Source of the DNA: Chloroflexota bacterium
GTDB taxonomy: Bacteria; Chloroflexota; Anaerolineae; JAAYZQ01
Direction: 5' to 3'
NCBI GenBank assembly: GCA_018606645.1
Contig: JAGVRI010000006.1
Span: forward strand, 124,001-188,000
Length of the DNA: 64,000 bases
Below are positions 10,510-19,388 of the stretch, piece after piece (the first letter of the stretch is position 1; each line of letters opens with the position of its first letter). The position numbers were made by a program, and so were the translations under genes. The notes under the pieces were generated by a model. That model was not told the DNA's origin. It did no database searches and worked only from the letters and a program-made list of their open reading frames with translations.

Positions 10510-10660
10510 CACAAGTCTCCTCCTTTTTTTCAGGGTGAGCATTGCGACCCTCTCGCGCCCACCAGGCCTTTCCACACACATCCATACCGGTGAACTCGGC
10601 TGTTTTTCTGAAAAAACCAAGGGCTTTCTCCTTTTAATCACCCCCTCTCCTCCTGACCGA

Positions 10661-10674
10661 CGTGGAACTCCACG
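10661..10674. repeat. Short palindrome in the SBP leader
   Basis: CGTGGA-ac-TCCACG, a 14-base inverted repeat in the roughly 260-base untranslated leader (10510-10768) of the binding-protein gene. It could form a small hairpin in the mRNA. No other clear element was seen in this leader apart from the ribosome-binding site. Confidence 0.3.
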
Positions 10675-10774
10675 CCCCCTGCTGGCTCAAGCCCCTCAGG
10701 ACTTTTGCCTCATTCCGCCTTCAGAGCCTAGAGTCCGGAATCGCACCTGAAGGCAAGACGATGCACCTGCACTA

Positions 10775-10803
10775 ATTGTAGCACAGAACTTGAATCTGTG
10801 CAA
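10775..10803 (-). promoter_or_regulatory. Promoter of the peptide importer operon with inverted repeat in the spacer
   Basis: On the minus strand, -35 TTGCAC (10803-10798), 17-base spacer and -10 TACAAT (10780-10775). The spacer contains the inverted repeat GCACAGA/TCTGTGC (10781-10787 and 10795-10801), placed where a repressor would block RNA polymerase. Transcription would start near 10768, giving a long leader. It is back-to-back with the hdrA1 promoter. Confidence 0.55.
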
Positions 10804-10847
10804 CTAAGCCGCGAATTCCCAGAGAGTTGCCGACGCCCTCCGTCCTT

Positions 10848-10876
10848 TTGCATTTTTGACCGGAATCGAGTATACT
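10848..10876 (+). promoter_or_regulatory. Promoter of the hdrA1 one-carbon operon
   Basis: -35 TTGCAT (10848-10853), 17-base spacer, -10 TATACT (10871-10876). The predicted transcript starts near 10883, about 190 bases before the GTG of hdrA1. A TTGAC at 10856 is too close to the -10 to serve as its -35. Confidence 0.6.
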
Positions 10877-10882
10877 GATTTC

Positions 10883-11050
10883 AGTCTCTCAGGCTGATAG
10901 GGTCAGAGAGGATCGCAACTCAAAGGGGAGTTGGTCCGTGAATCGGACATGTTCAAGAGGCTCAAACTTGAGGATGGGTCTGCTTGTTTGAACTCACGGC
11001 AAAATACCGTACCCTTCGGGGCCCCTTGCCAATTGCAGGGGCTCTATTTT
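10883..11050 (+). promoter_or_regulatory. Structured 5' leader of hdrA1, candidate riboswitch or attenuator
   Basis: About 168 transcribed bases with several complementary segments: CTCTC/GAGAG (10886-10890, 10906-10910), CAACTC/GAGTTG (10916-10921, 10928-10933), GTCCG/CGGAC (10934-10938, 10944-10948), and long-range GTTCAA/TTGAAC (10951-10956, 10988-10993) enclosing CTCAA/TTGAG. It ends in an intrinsic terminator just before the ribosome-binding site. It did not match riboswitch cores I could recall (SAM, cobalamin, THF, ZTP, glycine, T-box). It is either a cis-regulator of the operon or a short independent RNA. Confidence 0.5.
11021..11050 (+). terminator. Intrinsic terminator at the end of the hdrA1 leader
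   Basis: Stem GCCCCTTGC (11021-11029) with GCAGGGGC (11035-11042), one bulge, five-base loop, followed by TCTATTTT. It lies between the operon promoter and the hdrA1 start at 11076, so all transcription from this promoter must read through it. Confidence 0.65.
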
Positions 11051-11075
11051 ATGTGCAGTTCAGGAGGAACATAGA

Positions 11076-14000
11076 GTGGTTCAACGGACAATGCTCGGTT
11101 CGGTGATGGTAGTTGGCGCGGGAGTCGGCGGCATGCGCGCTGCAATAGACCTGGCTGATTCGGGATACAAGGTCTACCTCCTTGATTCGGCGCCCAGCAT
11201 CGGCGGTATCGTGGCCCAATTGGGTTTCATGTTCCCCACCCACGACTGTGTTCTCTGTCGAGGCACTTCCGACCATGGGTATGGCTGCTCTCGACCCTCC
11301 ATCTCCCCCTTCCTGCTTGACCATAGCCAACACCCGAACATCGAAGTGATGACTAACAGCACGGTCATCGGCGCCCAGGGCCTGCCCGGCGATTTCACCG
11401 TGCGCGTCCATCGGCGCCCCCGTTATGTCGATATCAGGCGATGCATCAACTGCGACGAGTGTGCCCAGGTCTGCCCGGTAGAGCTACCCAGCGGCTACCA
11501 GGCCGGCCTGGTGACCCGAAAAGCAGCCTATAAACCCTCAGTGCGGGCGATTCCGAACGCATATGTCATTGAGAAGGGGCCGTACTGTCTTGACTGCCGC
11601 AAGTGCGAAGAGATCTGTCCGACGCGAGCTATCAATTTAGACGAAGAGGAGCAGATCGAAGAGATCCATGTCGGGGCGATCATCCTGGCGGTGGGCTATC
11701 GCCTCTACGACCCCACGCCCGCTGAGGAACTTGGCTACGGGCGGTACCCCAACGTGGTCACCGGGCTGCAGTTTGAGCGTCTGGCCAGTCGCTCCGGACC
11801 CACCGAAGGGATCATCGAACGGCCATCTGATGGCAAGATCCCAGAGCGGATCGCCTGGTTGCAGTGCATTGGTTCCCGGGACCAGGAACATCCCTATTGT
11901 TCTTCGATCTGCTGCATGTACGCCACGAAAGAGGCGGTTCTGGCCAAGGAGCGCCTGGCTCAGGTCTCTTGCGAAATCTTTATCATGGATGAGCGGGCCT
12001 TCAGCAAGGAGTATACCGCCTATTTTGAGCAATCCAAGAACCTGTGGGGAGTGGAATACACCCGCTGTCGTATTTCCGAGATCAAGGAGGATCCCCACAC
12101 CCACGATCTGATCCTCCACTACCAGGACGAGAAAGGTACGTTGCGGCGCAAGAGGTTCGACATGGTCGTCCTGTCGGTTGGCAGCGAGCCGCCGCCCAAG
12201 GCTGTAGCCCTGGCCGAAGACATGCAGATTGAGCTGAACGAGTACGGGTTCTGCAAATTCGACAAGTTCGAGCCGCTTGACACCAGCCGTCCTGGAGTCT
12301 TTGTCGCCGGGGCCTTTGCCACACCCAAAGAGATCGCCGAAACGGTCATGGATGCCAGCGGCGCTGCCGCGCGCTGTATGGCTCTTCTTTCTGGCAAATC
12401 AGGCACCCAGGTCACTACTCCCTCATATCCGCCGGAGCGCGATGTCCGGGGAGAGCCTCCCCGGGTAGGAGTCTTTGCCTGCTATTGCCATCCCACCATT
12501 GACCAGGTAATAGACGTAGACGGTGTGTTGGCCTCACTGCGCCATCTACCTGGTGTGGTCCACACCCAGGCCTTGGAGTACGGTTGCCTCCCGGGTGGGC
12601 CGGAAGCGATCCGCGCTGCTATCCGGGAATATGGCCTCAACCGGGTGGTCATCGGTGCCTGCACGCCCCGCACCCACCTGGCCCTGTTTCGTCATGCGAT
12701 TCGACAAGAAGGTCTGAATCCCCAACTACTAGAGTTTGTGAGCCTGCGCGACAACTGTGCCTGGGTACATGGGGATGACCCGGCTGGAGCCACGCGCAAA
12801 GCCAAAGAGGAGATGCGAGTCGGCGTGGCCCGTGCCCGCCATCTGGAACCTTTCTCCAAGGAAAAACGCAGCTTCCATCGTTCAGCCTTGGTCATTGGGG
12901 GAGGCCTGGCCGGCATGACCGCCGCCCTATCCATCGCCGATGAAGGCTATGATGTGTATCTGGTCGAGAAGACGAATCAGTTGGGCGGCAATTTGCGCCA
13001 TCTCTATATGTCCGCCGAGGGGCCGAACCCGCAACGCCTGCTCCGAACGTTAATCAAACGAGTCCACAGCCACGAGCGGATCGCCCTCTACTACAATACC
13101 GAAGTGATCGGCTTTTCCGGACATGTCGGTAATTTTCGCACCCGGTTGAGCAGCAGCGGCAACGGCGAACCGCCTCGGTGCTGGGAGATCGAACACGGCG
13201 TGACGGTAGTGGCCACCGGCGGCTACGAGTATAAGGGGAATGTGTACCTCTACGGCCAGGACCCGCGCATCGTCACCCAGCTAGAACTAGAAAAACGGCT
13301 GTGGGAAGATGTCGATGCGGCACGCCGCTTGCGGCAAGTAGTCATGATCCAGTGCGTCACCGGCCCGGAGCAAAAGATCCACTATTGTAGCCGCACCTGC
13401 TGCACCAATACGATGAAGAATGCCATCTACATCAAGCAGATCAACCCGGATTGCCAGGTGTATGTGCTCTACAAGGACTTGATCACCTATGGCTTTCGCG
13501 AGGAGTACTATACCGAGGCCCGACGGCGGGGAGTTCTCTTCCTCCGCTACGAGGAGGAGGATCCACCGCAGGTTCAGATCAGCTACGGCAAACTCGAGGT
13601 CAGGGTCAAGGATGTGATCCTGGACCAGCAACTCACCTTCACCCCCGACCTGCTGGCACTCTCCATGGCCACCATGCCGGCTGAAACCAACCCTCAACTG
13701 GCCGCTCTGCTGGACGTGCCTCTTTCCAGCGAAGGCTTTTTCATGGAAGCCCACCTGAAGCTGCGGCCCATGGACTTTACCCGTGAGGGAGTGTTTCTGG
13801 CCGGTCTGGCCCACTATCCCAAATTCATCGAAGAGACCATCTCTCAGGCCCTGGCTACCGCCGGACGAGCCATGACCATCCTCAGCCGGGAACAGCTAGA
13901 AGTGGGCGGTACAATCGCCATTGTAGACCAGGCCAAGTGTGTCGGCTGCTTGACCTGTGTCCGCGTCTGCCCTTTCCACATTCCCAAGATCCAGCGCCAG

Positions 14001-14177
14001 GCCATTGGGGTAGGACGGATCGTTGGTGCCGCGTACATCGAACCCTCGCTGTGTACTGGCTGTGGTACCTGCACCAGCGAGTGCCCGGCGAACGCCATCC
14101 AGCTCCGTCATTACCGGGACGATCAACTGGTGTTGGCCGAGGAGCCGATCCTGGGCAGGTGGCTGGTAAAGGATTGA
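11076..14177 (+). CDS. hdrA: HdrA-like Fe-S flavoprotein, double-module (hdrA1)
   Basis: A 1033-residue protein starting at GTG 11076 after AGGAGG. Module one (about 1-440): FAD loop VVGAGVGGMRAAIDL, HdrA Cys region (C58, C61, C71), two [4Fe-4S] motifs CINCDECAQVCP (123-134) and CLDCRKCEEICP (171-182), and IGSRDQEHPYCSSICC. Module two (about 455-1033) is a fuller HdrA: RVGVFACYCHPTIDQVIDV, a second FAD loop VIGGGLAGMTAAL, and a C-terminal 2x[4Fe-4S] ferredoxin (CVGCLTCVRVCP, CTGCGTCTSECP). HdrA proteins bifurcate or relay electrons between NAD(P)H or hydrogenase, ferredoxin and a low-energy acceptor. With mvhD, hdrCB and metFV it probably forms a methylene-THF reductase complex. Typical HdrA is about 650 residues, so this is a tandem fusion. 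Confidence 0.88.
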   Translation: MVQRTMLGSVMVVGAGVGGMRAAIDLADSGYKVYLLDSAPSIGGIVAQLGFMFPTHDCVLCRGTSDHGYGCSRPSISPFLLDHSQHPNIEVMTNSTVIGAQGLPGDFTVRVHRRPRYVDIRRCINCDECAQVCPVELPSGYQAGLVTRKAAYKPSVRAIPNAYVIEKGPYCLDCRKCEEICPTRAINLDEEEQIEEIHVGAIILAVGYRLYDPTPAEELGYGRYPNVVTGLQFERLASRSGPTEGIIERPSDGKIPERIAWLQCIGSRDQEHPYCSSICCMYATKEAVLAKERLAQVSCEIFIMDERAFSKEYTAYFEQSKNLWGVEYTRCRISEIKEDPHTHDLILHYQDEKGTLRRKRFDMVVLSVGSEPPPKAVALAEDMQIELNEYGFCKFDKFEPLDTSRPGVFVAGAFATPKEIAETVMDASGAAARCMALLSGKSGTQVTTPSYPPERDVRGEPPRVGVFACYCHPTIDQVIDVDGVLASLRHLPGVVHTQALEYGCLPGGPEAIRAAIREYGLNRVVIGACTPRTHLALFRHAIRQEGLNPQLLEFVSLRDNCAWVHGDDPAGATRKAKEEMRVGVARARHLEPFSKEKRSFHRSALVIGGGLAGMTAALSIADEGYDVYLVEKTNQLGGNLRHLYMSAEGPNPQRLLRTLIKRVHSHERIALYYNTEVIGFSGHVGNFRTRLSSSGNGEPPRCWEIEHGVTVVATGGYEYKGNVYLYGQDPRIVTQLELEKRLWEDVDAARRLRQVVMIQCVTGPEQKIHYCSRTCCTNTMKNAIYIKQINPDCQVYVLYKDLITYGFREEYYTEARRRGVLFLRYEEEDPPQVQISYGKLEVRVKDVILDQQLTFTPDLLALSMATMPAETNPQLAALLDVPLSSEGFFMEAHLKLRPMDFTREGVFLAGLAHYPKFIEETISQALATAGRAMTILSREQLEVGGTIAIVDQAKCVGCLTCVRVCPFHIPKIQRQAIGVGRIVGAAYIEPSLCTGCGTCTSECPANAIQLRHYRDDQLVLAEEPILGRWLVKD

Positions 14178-14228
14178 GATATGGCCCCCATCTACAGCAG
14201 ACCTGGTGGATGATTTTCGAGGAAACGT

Positions 14229-14675
14229 ATGAGCGATCAAGATAATGGTTTCAAGCCGGAACTCACTGCCTTTACTTGCATCTATTGCGGCAGCATGGCC
14301 GCTGACACAGCCGGTGCACTGCGGGTGAGCTACCCGGCCACTGTCAAACTGTTTCGTTTCCCCTGCACCGGCAAGGTAGACGTGGAATATATCCTGAAAG
14401 CGTTTGAAGAAGGAGCCGACGGAGTCTACATCGTCGCCTGCTCGATCGGCAATTGCCATCATGTGCATGGCAATGTCCGCGCCACCAAGCGATTGGCCTA
14501 TGCGCGTGAACTGCTGCAACAGATCGGGCTGGAAGGAGAGCGACTGGGCATCTTTTATATGTCAGGTAGCCAGGCCCATGCCTTTGCTGCGGCAGCTCAG
14601 GAAATGACCGAACGGATTCGCCGGCTGGGGCCCAGCCCGCTGCGCAAGGCCAAGGAGCGCGAGCTAGAGCCTTGA
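14229..14675 (+). CDS. mvhD: MvhD-like [2Fe-2S] electron-transfer subunit, Cys form (mvhD1)
   Basis: A 148-residue protein preceded by GAGGAAACGT. It has the MvhD/FlpD pattern: FTCIYCGSMAAD at the N-terminus, RFPCTGKVD in the middle and VACSIGNCHHVHGN, where Cys71 occupies the position of the in-frame UGA in the paralogue at 19389. The usual form is GCxPGDCHY; Pro-Gly-Asp is replaced by Ser-Ile-Gly-Asn here. MvhD links a hydrogenase or other partner to HdrA. It lies between the two large hdrA genes, and I infer it docks on HdrA1. Confidence 0.88.
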   Translation: MSDQDNGFKPELTAFTCIYCGSMAADTAGALRVSYPATVKLFRFPCTGKVDVEYILKAFEEGADGVYIVACSIGNCHHVHGNVRATKRLAYARELLQQIGLEGERLGIFYMSGSQAHAFAAAAQEMTERIRRLGPSPLRKAKERELEP

Positions 14676-14700
14676 CACGCGATTCACTTTCAAGTATACT
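14672..14700 (+). promoter_or_regulatory. Internal promoter before hdrA2
   Basis: TTGACA (14672-14677), 17-base spacer, TATACT (14695-14700), close to the bacterial consensus, in the 105-base gap after mvhD1. The -35 overlaps the mvhD1 stop codon. It would allow the GltD-bearing hdrA2 and the downstream folate genes to be expressed independently of the attenuated upstream leader. Confidence 0.6.
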
Positions 14701-14780
14701 CGACCTGAACTGACACAAGGCTGTGGTGAGGTTTCCATGACCTAGGGCGGGAGTCCAGAGGTTTGAAAGAGGAGCGACTC

Positions 14781-17700
14781 ATGGCAGAACCTACAGACAA
14801 CAAGCCAATCGGTGCCGCTCTGGTGGTCGGTGGGGGCATCGCTGGCGTCCAGGCTGCCCTTGATCTGGCCCGTTCGGACATCCGGGTCTACCTGGTGGAA
14901 CGTGGCCCGGCGATCGGTGGCAAAATGGCTCAACTGGACAAGACGTTCCCCACCAACGACTGCGCCATGTGTATCCTGTCGCCCAAACTGGTAGAAGCTG
15001 GTCGCCACCGTAACATCGAAATCCTCACCAACAGCGACCTGGTGCGATTAGATGGTGAACCCGGCCATTTCCAGGCGACGATCCGCCGTCGGCCGCGCTA
15101 TATCAGCCTTGAGCGCTGCACCGCCTGTAACGACTGTGTCCTGGTCTGTCCCATCACCGTGCCGAACGAGTTCAACGAGGGTCTGTCACAGCGGACGGCT
15201 ACCTACAAGCCCTATCCCCAGGCCGTGCCAAGCGCCTATGTGATCTCTAAACGTGGCACCAGCCCATGCAAGGCCACCTGCCCGGCCGACACCAGTGCTC
15301 AAGGATATATCGCCCTGATTGCCCAGCAGCGCTACGAGGAAGCACTGGAGGTCATCAAGCAGTACAACCCCTTCCCTGCCACTGTGGGCCGAGTGTGCCA
15401 CCATCCCTGCGAGGGCAACTGCAACCGTGGGAAATTCGACGCGCCAGTGGCCATATGTGCTCTGAAGCGCTTTGTCGCCGACACGGTCTATGCCCGATGG
15501 GACGCGGAAGGCAAGAGAGCTGAATTACGCGAACTGGCCCCATTCCCCTGGGCCCCTGAAGAACTACCGCCCGAGGACAAGCGGCGAGTCGCCATCGTCG
15601 GCGCTGGTGTGGCCGGCCTGTCGGCTGCCCACTTTTTGGCGCGCATGGGCTACCAGGTCACCATCTACGAGGCCCTGCCGGTGGCCGGAGGTATGGCCCG
15701 CGTCGGTATTCCGGCTTACCGCTTGCCTCGCGAGGTGTTAAATCGTGAGATCGACGAGATCCTGAAACTTGGCGTGGAGCTCAAGCTCAACCATCCGATC
15801 CGCAATATCCGAAAACTGTTTGAAGAGGGCTACTCTGCCGTCTTTCTGGCCATTGGTGCTCACGAACCCCAGAAATTGGGGATTCCCGGCGAAGACGAAG
15901 CCCAGGGTGTCTATCACGGCGTACCATTTCTGCGAGCGGTGGCGCTGGGCGAAGAGGTCCGCCTGGGTGAGCGAGTCGTTGTAGTCGGCGGCGGGAACAC
16001 GGCCATTGACACCGCTCGCACCGCGCTGCGGCTTGGCTCCCGTGATGTAACTATCCTCTACCGGCGTACCCGGGCCGAAATGCCCGCCAACGAATGGGAA
16101 ATTGATGAAGCGCTGGAGGAAGGGGTCAAACTGGAAATCCTTACCCAGCCAATTGCCGTCCTCTCCGACAATGGCCAGATCACCGCCGTGCGCTGCGTCC
16201 GAATGCAATTAGGAGAACCAGATGCCAGTGGCCGACGCCGACCGATCCCCATCGAGGGCACCGAATTCGATATTCCTTGTGACGCCCTGGTCGCCGCTGT
16301 GGCTCAGGCACCTGAGATCAGCTTCCTGGACCCGGACCATGGTCTGGCCATCAGTCGGCGCGGGACCTTTGAGGTAGACCCTCGGACGCTAGCCACCAAC
16401 ATTCCCGGCATCTTTGCCGGCGGTGATGCGGCCGCCGGCCCCGGCGCGCTCATTGAGGCCATCGCGGCCGGGCGACGGGGGGCGCTGTCCATTGACCGCT
16501 ATCTACGCGGCGTGCCACTTCTCACCCCCCGTGAACTGTTGCCCCTGCCCACCGTCGAACTCACCGAAGACGAAATCGCAGACCAGATCGCTCTCGGTCA
16601 GGCCAACACCCAACCGCGAGTGGTCATCCCCAAGGCCGCAGTCTCGGAGCGGGTCGGTGACTTTCGTGAAGTGGAGCAATGTCTCACCGAGGAGCAAGCC
16701 CTGGTCGAAGCCAGCCGTTGCCTGAAGTGCGGCCTCTGCTCCGAATGCTACCAGTGTGTCCTGGCCTGCAAAGCTCACGCCATCGACCACCAGCAGGCTC
16801 CGTATGAGCAAACATTGGAGGTTGGCGCGGTCATCCTGGCTCCTGGCTATGCTCTGTACAATGCGGCACGAGCTGGGGAATTGGGGTACGGCCGCTACCC
16901 GAATGTCGTGACTGCCTTGCAGTTCGAACGACTGCTCAGCGCCTCTGGCCCGACTGCCGGCCACGTTACCCGCCTGTCTGATGGCGCCGAACCGAAACGG
17001 ATCGCCTTTCTCCAATGTGTTGGCTCCCGGGACCAGGAACATCCATACTGTTCCTCGGTCTGTTGCATGTACGCGACAAAGGAAGCCATGCTGGCATTGG
17101 AACATGTGCCCGGGGTCGAATGCCACATCTTTCAGATCGATATGCGCGCCTTTAGCAAAGGCTTTGACGCCTACTTTGAACGCGGCAAGGCGCTCGGCAT
17201 CCACTACCATCGCTGCAAGATCTCGGGCCTGAAAGAGGACCCCAGAACCCGCGAGATACTGATCGATTATGTAGACGATACCGGTCGGCTGAGCCAGCAA
17301 CGGTTCGATCTGGTGGTGTTGAGCCTTGGCATGGAAAAGCCAGAAGGCATCGAGGCCCTGGCCCGGGCTACCGGCATCGAATTGGATGAGTATGGGTTCT
17401 GCAAGACTCAGCCGTTCCATCCGGTTGAGACGACTCGTCCTGGTGTCTACGTTTGCGGTGCCTTCGCCGAACCCAAAGATATCCCGGATAGCGTCATTCA
17501 GGCAGGAGGCGCAGCGGCTGCAGCCTTGGCGGTCATCGCCGAAGCGCAGGGTACCCAGGTCAAGCCAGCCGAGTATCCACCCGAGATCCAGGTCACGCCC
17601 GAAGAGGAACCGCGCATCGGGGTGTTCATTTGCAGTTGCGGCAGCAATATCGCCGGGGTCGTCGATGTGGCCGACGTGACTGCCTACGCGGCCACCCTCC

Positions 17701-19331
17701 CCAACGTGGTCCACGCCGAAAACACCATGTACACCTGTTCTGCCGACTCACTCCAGTTGATCCAGGAACGGATCCGGGAAAAGCGATTGAACCGGGTCAT
17801 TGTCTCCTCCTGCACACCGCGTACCCACGAGCCGATCTTCCGCGATACGATCCGTCAGGCAGGACTCAACCCCTATCTCTTTGAGATGGCGAATATCCGC
17901 GATCAGGACTCCTGGGTCCACGCCAGGTGGCCCGATCGGGCCACGCAGAAGGCCAAAGACCTGACCCGCATGGCCGTCGCCCGTTCGCGACGGCTCCGCC
18001 CGCTATACACTCAGGAGCAGTCCCTATTCCATCGGGCTCTGGTGATCGGCGGCGGCGTGGCCGGCATGACCGCCGCCCTCAACCTGGCCGAACAGGGGTA
18101 CGACGTGGTACTGGTGGAACGAGAGAAGGAGCTGGGGGGCCAGGCGCGTCGTCTGACTGCCACGGTCAAGGGTGGCAATCCCCGGGCGTTCCTGTTCGAG
18201 CTGATAGGCCGAGTGACAACTCACCCACGCATCGAAGTATTGACCGATCACGAGGTGGTCAAATCGAGCGGTTTTGTTGGCAACTTCCAAACGACCATTG
18301 CCTGCCGCTCTGACCCGACCCAGCGCCTGGTTGAGCATGGAGTCATCCTGGTTGCTACCGGCGGTCGTGAGTACCGGGGGACTGCCTTCGGTCTTGGGAG
18401 CGATCCGCGGATCATCACCCAGAGTGACCTGGAGCAACTGCTGGCGACTGTCCCCTCCCCTTCCCCTCAGTCCGTGGTCATGCTCCAATGCGTGGGGCCT
18501 TGGGACGAGGATGGTGCGTCGGACAGCTTCTATTGCAGCCGCATCTGTTGTTCCGTCGCCGCCAAGAATGCGTTGCGCCTGAAAACCCAGAATCCCAAAA
18601 CTCAAGTATGGGTCGTCTACAACCGTGACATCCGCACCTATGGCTTCCAGGAAGCGCTCTATACCCAGGCGCGCGAGGCAGGAGTGCTGTTCGTGCGCTG
18701 TGCTGAAGGAACGCGCCCTCAGATTCAGATCGGCGATCGGCTGCAGGTCACAGTCCAGGACGAGGTCCTGGACGATAGACTGACGCTGTCACCAGACCTC
18801 CTGGTCCTGAGCGAAGCGATCCTCCCGGCCGAGGGAAGTCGTGAGCTGGCAGAACTGCTCAAGTTCTCCTGCACCCTGGAAGGGTTCTTTTTGGAAGCTC
18901 ACGTCAAGCTTCAGCCAGTTGATTTTCCGGCGGAGGGCCTGTTCCTGGCCGGCACGGCGCACTATCCGAAGCTACTGGATGAAGCCATCGCTCAGGCTGG
19001 GGCTGCCGCGGCACGGGCGGCGAGTATCCTTTCCCGCGAAACGTTGGAGGTAGGAGGGGTAGTCGCCATTGTGGATCCGGCCAAGTGCACCGGCTGCCTG
19101 ACCTGTGTCCGTATCTGTCCCTTTGGCGCAGCTCAGATCAATCCGACGCTGGTCGGGGTGGGCGGGATTCGAGGCGCCGCAGAGATCACGGCAGCCGCGT
19201 GCCGGGGGTGCGGCCTCTGCCCGGCTGAGTGTCCGGCCAAGGCCATTCAGTTGCAGCATTTTACCGATGACCAGATTCTGGCGAAGGAGGAGGCTCTCTT
19301 TGAGGCCATCGAAACGGCATTGGCAGCGTGA
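14781..19331 (+). CDS. HdrA-GltD-HdrA mega-flavoprotein (hdrA2)
   Basis: A 1516-residue protein. The ATG at 14781 follows AGAGGAG and is preferred over a TTG six codons earlier. Order: HdrA-like FAD and Fe-S start (1 to about 157: VVGGGIAGVQAALDL, CTACNDCVLVCP); a complete GltD-type NAD(P)H oxidoreductase (about 158-640: CKATCPADTSAQGYI, CHHPCEGNC, AIVGAGVAGLSAAHFL, VVVGGGNTAIDTAR, FAGGDAAAGPGALIEA); the rest of HdrA module one (CLKCGLCSECYQCVLAC, SRDQEHPYCSSVCC); a second HdrA (about 941-1516: RIGVFICSCGSNIAGVVDV, VIGGGVAGMTAAL); and a C-terminal ferredoxin (CTGCLTCVRICP, CRGCGLCPAECP). Compared with HdrA1, GltD sits within module one at its ferredoxin segment. It is a likely NAD(P)H entry point for the MetFV-Hdr complex. 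Confidence 0.87.
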   Translation: MAEPTDNKPIGAALVVGGGIAGVQAALDLARSDIRVYLVERGPAIGGKMAQLDKTFPTNDCAMCILSPKLVEAGRHRNIEILTNSDLVRLDGEPGHFQATIRRRPRYISLERCTACNDCVLVCPITVPNEFNEGLSQRTATYKPYPQAVPSAYVISKRGTSPCKATCPADTSAQGYIALIAQQRYEEALEVIKQYNPFPATVGRVCHHPCEGNCNRGKFDAPVAICALKRFVADTVYARWDAEGKRAELRELAPFPWAPEELPPEDKRRVAIVGAGVAGLSAAHFLARMGYQVTIYEALPVAGGMARVGIPAYRLPREVLNREIDEILKLGVELKLNHPIRNIRKLFEEGYSAVFLAIGAHEPQKLGIPGEDEAQGVYHGVPFLRAVALGEEVRLGERVVVVGGGNTAIDTARTALRLGSRDVTILYRRTRAEMPANEWEIDEALEEGVKLEILTQPIAVLSDNGQITAVRCVRMQLGEPDASGRRRPIPIEGTEFDIPCDALVAAVAQAPEISFLDPDHGLAISRRGTFEVDPRTLATNIPGIFAGGDAAAGPGALIEAIAAGRRGALSIDRYLRGVPLLTPRELLPLPTVELTEDEIADQIALGQANTQPRVVIPKAAVSERVGDFREVEQCLTEEQALVEASRCLKCGLCSECYQCVLACKAHAIDHQQAPYEQTLEVGAVILAPGYALYNAARAGELGYGRYPNVVTALQFERLLSASGPTAGHVTRLSDGAEPKRIAFLQCVGSRDQEHPYCSSVCCMYATKEAMLALEHVPGVECHIFQIDMRAFSKGFDAYFERGKALGIHYHRCKISGLKEDPRTREILIDYVDDTGRLSQQRFDLVVLSLGMEKPEGIEALARATGIELDEYGFCKTQPFHPVETTRPGVYVCGAFAEPKDIPDSVIQAGGAAAAALAVIAEAQGTQVKPAEYPPEIQVTPEEEPRIGVFICSCGSNIAGVVDVADVTAYAATLPNVVHAENTMYTCSADSLQLIQERIREKRLNRVIVSSCTPRTHEPIFRDTIRQAGLNPYLFEMANIRDQDSWVHARWPDRATQKAKDLTRMAVARSRRLRPLYTQEQSLFHRALVIGGGVAGMTAALNLAEQGYDVVLVEREKELGGQARRLTATVKGGNPRAFLFELIGRVTTHPRIEVLTDHEVVKSSGFVGNFQTTIACRSDPTQRLVEHGVILVATGGREYRGTAFGLGSDPRIITQSDLEQLLATVPSPSPQSVVMLQCVGPWDEDGASDSFYCSRICCSVAAKNALRLKTQNPKTQVWVVYNRDIRTYGFQEALYTQAREAGVLFVRCAEGTRPQIQIGDRLQVTVQDEVLDDRLTLSPDLLVLSEAILPAEGSRELAELLKFSCTLEGFFLEAHVKLQPVDFPAEGLFLAGTAHYPKLLDEAIAQAGAAAARAASILSRETLEVGGVVAIVDPAKCTGCLTCVRICPFGAAQINPTLVGVGGIRGAAEITAAACRGCGLCPAECPAKAIQLQHFTDDQILAKEEALFEAIETALAA

Positions 19332-19388
19332 TCGGAGAACCTGCTGCCTGGCAAGCAACCGAGATTGCAAAGGTTGAAGGAGTCCGCC

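Noticed and set aside
10856..10876. TTGACC just upstream of the hdrA1 -10 as the -35 element.
   Set aside because: The spacer would be 9 bases; TTGCAT at 10848 gives 17.
10883..11050. The hdrA1 leader as a known SAM, cobalamin, THF, ZTP, glycine or T-box element.
   Set aside because: None of the conserved core sequences I can recall for these classes is present.
16503..17714. A 403-residue frame antisense to hdrA2.
   Set aside because: No recognisable domain and it overlaps conserved HdrA sequence; arises from codon bias.
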